Notes under the pieces: model-generated
Told to the model about the DNA's origin: nothing
What the model saw: the letters and a program-made list of their open reading frames with translations, nothing else
Database searches by the model: none
Made by a program: the position numbers and the translations under genes
From: Stemphylium vesicarium
Taxonomy: Eukaryota; Ascomycota; Dothideomycetes; Pleosporales; Pleosporaceae
DNA length: 64,000 nucleotides
Assembly: GCA_004380135.1 (NCBI GenBank)
Contig: QXCR01000036.1
Location: forward strand, 62,001-126,000
Direction of reading: 5' to 3'
Shown here: one piece after another, positions 56,075 through 64,000 of the stretch
Layout: every line of letters begins with the position of its first letter
Position numbering within the stretch: position 1 is the stretch's first letter

Positions 56075-57333
56075 TGTGTTGTTGTGGTTGCGGTGGTGGT
56101 GGTGGTGGTGGTGGTGGTGGTGGTGGAGCGGAAGTGATGAGGAAGTGGCTATGGGCAGCGGAGCGTGTTGTCGAAGCCAAAAGATTTAGTGTGGGGATTG
56201 TGGCAGGCGAGTGGGTGAAGCAACTTCGGGCGAGATGATGTCAGGCTGGCAGCGTTTTCGTACTAGGTCGGAGAAATGATGACACAATGGGGAGTGGCAC
56301 AGGTTCGGTAGGAGATGCAGTCGTATTCGCGGCGACAAAAGAAGAGCTACAGCGCTTCGGCGAACATTTGAGGTTGGCTGCAGCCGAGAAGGCCACACGT
56401 GACCGTTGCGGTGGGGACTGCATGTTTTCTTCCAACGTCCCGCCACATAACGCGTCAACGCGTCGCGCCAATCCCATTTCTTTTGCCGATTGGGACGTGG
56501 CCTAGTCTTTGCCCAGATGCATGCATCGCACGCCTGCGCTTTCCCAGGTTGCTGCTGACTGCGCCAACGTTGGCCTCCCTCGAGCCTGTTCCTCTCCTGT
56601 TGTACCACGCGGAAGGCGCCATTACCCTTTGGAGCCCTTCATCGCAATTCGCAGCTTCCTTGTTCTCTCACACTCGGATGCCGTGCTCTTTCTTGTTCAA
56701 CCCTCACACATGCTTCTTTCACTGTGTTCACCCTTCGACCTCAGCTGACTCGTCCTCGACTTGTCACTGAAAAACAGACCTGCTAACCCCCTCGCTATCT
56801 GTCAAGGCCACCATCATGACATTTTTGTTTGCTCCCATCGCCAAGGCCGAGTTTGCTTGAACTCATCTAGTGTATCACCGTGACACCATGACGCCAATCG
56901 CTCTCCCCCTATGCCTCGAATCACTTCTTACTACCCCGCCTATCGCTTTGCCAGCAGGGACGCCATTCCCTTAGTTCTATCGGTGCGGCCGACACCTCCA
57001 GTCATCGCAGCGCTCTTGGTGTTTCCAGCCACGGCCAGGCCCAGTCGTCTCGCAGCCGTCAAGGGTAGTACTGTGATTTCCTTACTACAAGAGGACTATG
57101 CAGTCCCTATATATCCTGGGGCTCCTCACCTGCATGTGACCGACAGCAGACTAAACCACACATTAAAAGTTTGTTCAGTTTGCTAGGCACTACCCTCGAC
57201 AGTAACCTCCTCAAACACCACCATCAAACACCGCAAAATAAAACTCTTATCGTTACCGTTCACATACCAGCCCAGTCTTACCTTGCAGAAACCTCTTTCA
57301 ATCACACTCTTGACCACGTCGAAAACCACTGTC
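56075..57333. other. Divergent promoter region
   Basis: 1.26 kb between the GYF gene (-) and the small hypothetical (+). Frames up to 140 codons are unconvincing. It begins with the GGT microsatellite. Confidence 0.5.
56092..56126 (+). repeat. (GGT)n microsatellite in the 5' leader of the GYF gene
   Basis: Nearly 12 uninterrupted GGT units, 18-52 bp upstream of the GYF start; on the transcribed sense strand it reads (ACC)n. It should be length-variable and may influence translation of the leader. Confidence 0.9.
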
Positions 57334-58107
57334 ATGTCTGGCCTAACGGGCTTTGCCGGACGCAACTACCATCGCAGTCATTCGTACGATGATCCCTACA
57401 ACACCGGCAGCGAGAGCTACAGTCAAGATTCACAAGACCAGAGAAGGCGTCTTTTCGCATTCGTTCAAAGAGAAGCATATGTGCGTGCGCTTCAGGGTGA
57501 GCGATCTCGATTAGGAAACATGACGGGCTTTCAATCGTCATATGCGGGCTGTGGAGGGCGCAATCCCCTAATGGGCGGTCCACATTTCCGTACACCCTCA
57601 CCCTGGGGTGCGAGCACAGGATCGAGCTGTTTAGGGCATGGAATGGATAGGTCTTATATCGGCATGAACACTGGCTTGGGCATGAGCGACGGCTTCAACA
57701 GTCAACCCCAGCCTACGTTCTTCCGTAACGCACCAATGGGTTCTCGATCACACATGCCTTTCATCATGGCAACTTCACGTCAAAGATACCCTGAATTTAC
57801 CAGCCGACGCCGTCGCAATCATTCACCATGGCGCTACAGCAGATACGGCCCTCTTGCTACACGTCTCTTCAACGAAGAGGATGAAGACGGATTTGGCTAT
57901 AGCTCGCCATCAATACCTGAACATTCAAGACAGAGAAGAAGAGAATTCACTCATGTCGGGCGGTCACCATATCGGGGCCCAGAAAGCCGAAGTTGGACGC
58001 ATAGCCTTGGCGATTCCTACGACCACGAAGATGACGAAGACGAGGATTATGATGAAAGTGACTTTGAAGACTTCTACCCGTTACACCATCGACGGACTAT
58101 ATACTAG
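57334..58107 (+). CDS. Hypothetical Arg/Ser/Tyr-rich protein
   Basis: A single exon of 257 aa; the start at 57334 is chosen over an in-frame ATG 51 bases upstream because the shorter form begins with typical MSGLTGFAGRNYHR. I recognise no family. Composition: Arg/Ser/Tyr/Gly-rich, low hydrophobicity, a helix (RRRLFAFVQREAYVRALQGERSR) near residue 37, a basic SRRRRNH patch, and a very acidic stretch (HEDDEDEDYDESDFEDFYP) near the end before a final HHRRTIY. It is probably disordered, perhaps nucleic-acid-binding. It may be lineage-specific. The frame has no stop for 258 codons in a ~50% GC region, which supports it as real but does not prove expression. Confidence 0.55.
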   Translation: MSGLTGFAGRNYHRSHSYDDPYNTGSESYSQDSQDQRRRLFAFVQREAYVRALQGERSRLGNMTGFQSSYAGCGGRNPLMGGPHFRTPSPWGASTGSSCLGHGMDRSYIGMNTGLGMSDGFNSQPQPTFFRNAPMGSRSHMPFIMATSRQRYPEFTSRRRRNHSPWRYSRYGPLATRLFNEEDEDGFGYSSPSIPEHSRQRRREFTHVGRSPYRGPESRSWTHSLGDSYDHEDDEDEDYDESDFEDFYPLHHRRTIY

Positions 58108-59757
58108 CCTTGCGCATTTGCGCATGCTCCTTTGCGCAGCCGGGTGCGGTGGTCGTTTATGGACGTCTTCCGCATGTCCGCCATCTCAGTAGGCGGTGAT
58201 CCAAGTCGACTAAGAGTAGATCAGCAGTGTTTGCTATTACCATATTGACGGGGCACAAAACAATCGCGCGACCTCGCTAGTGTTGTTCCACTTACGTATC
58301 ATCGATCTGTCAATGGCGGAACATTGCCTTTCCGCAGTCTGTCGCCCCCTCAGGAACGAACGAAACCTGTCCGCTTACCTTCCTTGCTGCTTGTACAACA
58401 CACGGCCAGCGTGATTCGTTGTCTAGCGACTGCGCTCAGCCTCACTGGCTTTGTGAAAGGTATCCATCTTCCGAACGAATGATAAGCGTCCCACGGTTAC
58501 GGTTCGGCGATCTGGTCAATAATTCCTTCTGTTAGTTGGCCAACTTTCAAAGACGGACGGCACTGGCGTAGATCGTGACCGTTTCCTTGAAGCAGGCGGC
58601 GCGGAGCTCGTGATGGAATTGAGCAGGTCCCGTTTCAGCCGTCCAAAGCAAACGAGGGAGCGAGAAAACGTCAAAGCCTCCGTGCCCACAAAGATAAAAG
58701 CAACTCTGATGCGTCCCCAGGTTTCCCATTGTAGATTTCTGAAGCTTGTCAAATTCAACTACGGGCCAATCACAAAGGTTGCCGTCTGTCCACCATGTGC
58801 TTCCTTTTCCATTATTCTTACTACTGCCATCCGTCCCTTTCCGAAACACTCTTTTTGCCTTGCTACATTCAATCATTGCAGCATAAAGATGGCGAGCATT
58901 TGGTCGCACAACGTTCGATACCTGGAGTTTGTCCAAGGCTTCGAGAGAAGAACGTCTCTTCGCCATACTGCATCAAGTGCTTAGCGGCGCGGAGCAAGCG
59001 GGGCGTGACACTGAGAGAAAATGAAAAAGAGCACGTCCACTGGCATTAGCAATCTAATTCTTGTCCAGAGCGTATTACTATCAGAGAGTTGCAAACGACC
59101 ACATCCAGCCGTGGAAATATTGTCAAAGAGGGGCAATGCCTAGTCTACACCTCAAGCCTTAAGCCACACGTAAGCAGTACCTAGGTCTAACGTATCTATG
59201 ATAATGCTCACGCACACTTCAGTTGCACCTGCCTATTTCTCTGCTGCAAAATAAATGAAGCTGACGATTTCCGCGGCTCAATGCGCCAAAATTCCGTATG
59301 CATGTCAGCTGCCTGCATGCACAAGCTCCAACGCTTGACCAACCAAGCTTCCGCATCGCGGCCTTTCCGCCTGACTCACCAGCGTCGCAAGGCCATACAT
59401 ACTGAAGACATATCGGCTACCTCAAACAAGCCTCAGCTCTCTGCGACATCATCGGCTAGTCCCGGCGCTGCCAAAATACAGCCATTGAGGGTTCACTTGA
59501 GGTTACACGAATCTATCGGTCTCGGGGCTTGAACACAGATTCGGGAAGGGGCGCGATAACTGTACTACACAACTGAAAGCCCCGCGAAAAATGACAAAAG
59601 GTCTGGAACATTGGTACTGCAGGAATGGGGGTGGGGGTCTCACCGTCGCATCTGCGAAGACCGTCAGCAAAGAAGGTGAAGACTACTTGAAGAACATGTA
59701 GTGCTCGCACAAACCCTAGCTGTGTGGTCTCAGCCTTTGCAAACTCGGATTTTCACG
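58108..59757. other. Intergenic region, MFS promoter
   Basis: 1.65 kb without a supported gene. A 139-codon minus-strand frame (58547-58966) matches nothing I know. No repeats or mobile elements seen. Confidence 0.5.
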
Positions 59758-61483
59758 ATGGAGAAGAAGAGTGTCGACGATATCGCTATTGTCCCAGTCT
59801 CGATCGACATCGGGACTGCCGATACAGAAACCCAAGGTTTCGATGCCGTGGCTACAAAGAAGCTCTTGCGAAAGCTGGACTGGCATCTCATTCCGTTTAT
59901 GTCCCTAATCTATCTGTGCGTCTCATACCCCCAATAGCTACCATTCTTTCTAGTATCCACCTGCTCACCCAACACCTCAGACTATGCTTCCTCGATCGCA
60001 CCAACATCGGCAACGCGCGTCTCGACCACCTCGAACAGGATCTCAAACTCCACGGACTGCAGTACAATGATTGCCTCGCCGTCTTGTTTCCCTTCTACAT
60101 CGCAGCCGAGATACCGTCGAACATCATGATGAAGCGTGCTCGACCGTCGGTTTGGCTCACCTTTATCATGTTCTTCTGGTCCTTGGCTATGATCCTCCAA
60201 GGTTTCGTCACAAACTACTCTGGACTCATGGCCACACGAGTTTTTCTCGGCGTTTTCGAAGGAGGCTTGTTTCCAGGCGTGAACTACTATATCTCGCAGT
60301 GGTAGGTAAATGCCGGGCTCGTGTAACTGAGGGGTGTCAATCTTGGCATCAAGCTTACCGACTCAGGTACGTTCGAGATGAATGTGGCTTCCGCATGGCA
60401 CTTTTCTTCTCCGCTGCGACACTTGCAGGCGCATTTGGCGGTATCCTCGCGCGAGGTATTGCTGAAATGTCTGGTGTGGGCGGGAGGGCAGCATGGTAAG
60501 CGTTGGCCTTACTCAGCAGATGCAAGACAAGAACCTGACTCCACACCCACCACTCCAGGTCCTGGATCTTCATCCTAGAAGGCCTCCTCAGCATCCTAGT
60601 CTCCACGATAGCATACTGGTGCATCTACGACTACCCAGCAACGTAAATGCCCCTCCCCCTTTCCCCCATCTCCACTCTCATCCTAACCACCCGCAGCGCC
60701 CGTTTCCTCACACCGAAAGAGCGAACAGAAGTCCTCCGCCGCCTCTCAACCTCACACGCACACCTCACCGACGGATTCTCGCGAAAGTACATCTACCAAG
60801 CCCTCCGCGACTGGAAAATCTACATGATGATGCTAATCTGCATGGCGGGCTTCTGCCCCATCTACTCCTTCGCCCTCTTCCTGCCCACCATCATAAAAAA
60901 CATGGGCTACACCTCCAATGACGCCCAGCTCATGAGCGTACCCCCGTACGTCTGCGCCTGCATCTTTACCATTGCTGCGTCGTGGTACGCCGACCGCGTG
61001 AAGAAGCGCGGCGTTTTCTTGATGGCGTTCCAAGTCGTTGCTCTAGCGGGTTTCGCCATGCTGGCTGCGACGGACAAGCCCAGTGTACAGTATGCCGGCA
61101 CGGTTCTCGCTGCTATTGGCATTTATCCGCAGATTCCGCTCGGCATGGCGTGGAATAGTGGGAACATCGGGGGCAGCTTGAAGCGTGCGACGGGTATTGC
61201 GATGCAAGTGATGGGCGGCAACTGCGGCGGTATCGTCGCGTCGTATGTTTATCTGACGAGGGATGGGCCGAGGTTTGTGGTAGGGCATGGCATTTTGATG
61301 GGGTTTGTGGGTATGGCTTTCTTCCTTACTTTGTTCATGTCGACGTGGTTTCGTAGGGAGAATGCGAGACGCGATGGAGTTGCGCTGCAGCGCGGTGCTC
61401 CGTTGGATCAGCTCGCCGCTGAACAAGAGAGTGTGGAAAGCGAACTCGCAGATTATGCGCCTTGGTTTAGGTATACCACATAA
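59758..61483 (+). CDS. MFS transporter, allantoate permease (Dal5/ACS) type
   Basis: Five exons: 59758-59915, 59981-60301, 60367-60495, 60559-60642 and 60697-61483; introns 65, 65, 63 and 54 bp; 492 aa. The joins rebuild LIYLLCFLDRTNIGNARLDH, YYISQWYVRDECGFRMALFF, AAWSWIFILEGL and YPATARFLTPKERT, all hallmarks of the anion:cation symporter branch of the major facilitator superfamily. Twelve membrane helices are expected, with the conserved FLDRTNIGNA after helix 1 and GLFPGVNYYISQWY in helix 4-5. Family substrates include allantoate, nicotinate, pantothenate, biotin and other organic anions; the substrate here cannot be read from sequence. No nearby pathway gene gives a hint. The start has a good context (tcacgATGG). 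Confidence 0.93.
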
Positions 61484-62043
61484 GCAGCACCATAGTACAA
61501 CACACCATCACTGTGGCATCCGCATCTGCATTTAACGCCCAGAAAACCTCAACCTGTAGCAATCTTCCCGGACCGCATCTCCCGACCAATAGTATCCATC
61601 CTTGCATAATTCCCACCTTTTGTCGTAAGATCTTCCCCGTACTGTCCACGCAATCTTTCATCTCCAAACCCCAGTTTTTTTGCCTGCTTTCCGCCTTGCT
61701 GCTGACGGTGCCTGATCCACGTCTTGGCTAATTGGGGTAAAATTTGCGAAGTGAGCAAATTAACGTCCGAGGAGCACTGACTGCCAAGCATGCATCTTGT
61801 TGGTAAGATCTTCGTTCGTGGAGAGCGAGAAAAGAGAAGGCGGATACGGGGGTAATTTGCTGGTGATGGAGCGGTGTACGCTTGTCGGACTTTCGGGGTT
61901 ATGGTGGTTCGTAAGTCGCATTGTCGTGGTTGTTCAAGAAAAAAACGCCCTTGAAAGTCATAACATCATTATGCCATTAAGAATATCTAAAAGTGTTTCT
62001 TACTAGTGGTTACACGAATAGGATTTTTGCTCTGCGCTGGCTC
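61484..62043. other. Convergent 3' intergenic region
   Basis: About 560 bp between the MFS and TVP38-like stop codons; presumably both 3' UTRs. Nothing else seen. Confidence 0.6.
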
Positions 62044-63217
62044 TCAAATCATCCTAGTCGGCTGCGTTGGTTGCATCGCCCACTCCCCCGCATCCTCGTA
62101 GTACCTCCTGTCCACCGGTCTGCTGATCTGCGTGGGCTGCATAGGCGTATACTGAACTGGCTCCTCGTCATATCGCCTTTCGAACGCGCTTTCGACATTA
62201 GGAACCAGCTCCAACGCCTCTGCCTTCTTGACTTTCCTCAGCTCTTGCTCTTCTAGTAGTATCTTCTTGACAGTGCGCATCTTCATGTAGATCCACACGC
62301 CCATGGCAATGGTGATGACGAAAATGGCGCCGAACATGACAGTCTTGATCACGTCGTCGTTGCTCTCCTGGACCAATAATACACCAAGGTAGACAAGGAA
62401 GACCTGCTTAGGTAGAGAAAGGAAAGTGGCGAGGACGAAATGCCAGAACTTGACGTCGCAGGTGGAAAACACGGCCGTTGAGAAATGCGCTGGGATGGCG
62501 GAGAGTCGGATTACGAGGACGATGAAGAAGCCGCCGTCACGGGTTAGACGGGCCATGGCGCCGTAATTAAGATTCGTACGTTCCATCTTGATGGCCTTGT
62601 TTCGGAAAGAGTATTTGAAAGCGTACCATGTGCCGACTGCGGTTGTTAGCATACGAATGACTTGGTTTAGAACGGTTGGTGAGGATTACCTTCCCCGATG
62701 AACGTGCCTGCAGCAACAATCGCGAAGCCAATCCATAGTCCGTAGACAACACCGCACAGCAGCGCAATAACCTCGTGACCAAAGAGAGGTGGAAATGAGA
62801 TGACGATCAAAATGGCGATGGGTATTAACCATCCTGCTGGCAGGTCTCGCACCTTCTCTGACCATGGTCGAAGTTTCTGTTTGTAGGTTAGCCTCATGGT
62901 CCCGGCTCACGAAAACGAACCAGCGGTGGGAAACAAACCTCGACGACTTCATCGTGTTTGATGGTGATGATGACAGTCAGGATACCGATAACAATGAAGA
63001 GGATATGCCATGCTAGATTGCGAGTCAGAACAATCCGAGGGATCAGCAGGGCGCAAAATGACGACTTACGTATGTACTTTGGTGCGAAAAAGAACCGCCT
63101 CCAGTCGAACTTTTGGTACTCCGTCTCTTCTGGCGGTCCTGAGGGCTTCTTTTTCTTCTGCTCTCCGTCCATCATGCCCGACATTTCAATGTCGCTTTCC
63201 TGCTTGCGGAACCACAT
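62044..63217 (-). CDS. SNARE-associated Golgi / DedA-type membrane protein (Tvp38-like)
   Basis: Exons 63217-63070, 63012-62939, 62876-62690 and 62636-62044; introns 57, 62 and 53 bp; 333 aa. The joins give KYIPWHILFIVIG, DEVVEKLRPWSEKVRDLPAG and GTFIGEVGTWYAFKYSF. The SNARE-associated (VTT) domain is clear: an N-terminal helix, then LIPIAILIVISFPPLFGHEV, VYGLWIGFAIVAAGTFIGE with the family glycine/glutamate, RDGGFFIVLVIRLSAIPAHF and LPKQVFLVYLGVLL. It lies in the Golgi/ER membrane in yeast (Tvp38) and, in VMP1/TMEM41 relatives, acts as a lipid scramblase. The C-terminal ~90 residues are a charged coiled coil plus a disordered Gln/Pro tail. Start choice: ATG 63217 (MWFRKQES); an in-frame ATG at 63481 would add 88 residues that look like leader. 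Confidence 0.85.
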
Positions 63218-64000
63218 TGCGGGTTGCTGGTTTTTGCTGGCCTGTCCGGGGAAATTTGGCGAGTCAAGGGGCCAGGTAGTGGGCGGCGACGGAGATCCAA
63301 TCCAGGGCTGGGGAGGGGGGGCGCACGCGCGTGAGATGCGGCGAGCCTTTGCTGTCGAAAAGAAGGAATCCGGCAATAGCAATCCTGGGGTTGGTGTGAG
63401 GTGAAAGAGCGACTTGTACAAGGTCGCAGCAGCGGCGGTGTGGTGTTGGTGGCGCGGCGGAGGATAGGGGAGAAAGGTCATGTATCAAGCTCTCGGCCAT
63501 GAAACCGGCATAGCCACATCCGCGTAATTGGCGCCTGGACCAATCGCGACGCGCCGAAACGTTGCTATGTGAGACACTGGCGCGGGAGATCAGCGCTTGC
63601 AAAGGCGGGCTCAAAACCTATCAAACCGTTGAACCCTGGCTGCGCATCACTTGCCATGGATCCGCGACGGAAATTTGGATGTGTTGAAGTAATGTCTTGT
63701 ATGCGTCGCTGCTGCCAGCCTGGCGCCCAAAGTGCTTTCCCGCTCGGCCTGAGGCAACACGAGCGCTTCTCGGAAGCTGCATCGTATTCAGTAGGCTGTG
63801 CGGCGCTATCGTCCGATGTCAGATTAGATTGTTGTTTATATTTGGATGGCGCCGATGATCACTATACGACCTGGATGACCGTTGGAACATGTGGGTATCG
63901 TGCTGCGTCACCAACATTTCGGGCTCGCATTAACATCGGAAGCCGAGGGTTTCCACTGAAGGGATACAACACATACAATGTATAGCCAATATTGGGAAGT
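63218..64000. other. Right-edge intergenic region
   Basis: It contains the promoter or leader of the TVP38-like gene. Frames such as 63569-63985 (+) match nothing I know. No gene start is visible at the edge. Confidence 0.5.

Noticed and set aside
58547..58966. 139-codon minus-strand frame in the MFS promoter
   Set aside because: No motif, no intron logic and no supporting context.

Overview
This window is nuclear DNA of a filamentous ascomycete. The evidence is many short GT-AG introns (mostly 47-67 bp), about one gene per 3 kb on both strands, eEF3 (a fungal translation factor), and an intron-containing tRNA-Lys(CTT). Gene content and low-complexity style suggest a Dothideomycete, possibly Pleosporales, but that is impression only. 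No bacterial, viral, plasmid or CRISPR features were seen, and no intact transposon.

I resolved 19 protein genes (one partial) and one tRNA gene at exon level. Exon joins were checked by reading phase and by recovery of family motifs.

Layout: 0-15.4 kb holds an FHA-domain gene (partial, -), a ribosomal-L1-domain ribosome-biogenesis gene, palmitoyl-protein thioesterase, acetyl-CoA hydrolase/CoA-transferase ACH1, a Whi5/Nrm1-like G1/S repressor, a four-pass membrane protein (-), and ferredoxin/adrenodoxin reductase ARH1. 15.7-19.1 kb is translation elongation factor 3 (-). 19.1-22.0 kb has no recognisable gene. 22.0-26.4 kb carries a glycine-zipper/His-repeat protein and a TTC27/Emw1-type TPR protein. 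26.4-35.0 kb is gene-poor and holds only the tRNA-Lys and a seven-exon, three-repeat Myb gene (-) that is easy to miss because no exon but the last is long.

35.0-43 kb holds a FYV7-like rRNA-processing gene (-), an Atos-family protein, a mitochondrial-type rhodanese, a basic-secretory-protein-family metallopeptidase (-) and an SDT1-type pyrimidine 5'-nucleotidase with a 13-nt micro-exon (-). 43.4-58 kb holds a long disordered Arg/Pro-rich protein, a multi-KH RNA-binding protein, a GYF-domain protein (-) and a small hypothetical. 59.7-63.2 kb holds an allantoate-permease-type MFS transporter and a TVP38-type Golgi membrane protein (-).

These are mostly housekeeping genes. The clearest functional theme is the cell cycle: the FHA gene resembles Plm2/Tos4, the Whi5/Nrm1-like gene is a putative SBF/MBF-type repressor, and the region upstream of the latter has three TTCGCGT elements within 87 bp. 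I did not find a convincing new multi-gene system. The most useful observations are the micro-exon gene, the hidden Myb gene, the MBF-like promoter cluster and stop-free introns that could yield isoforms.
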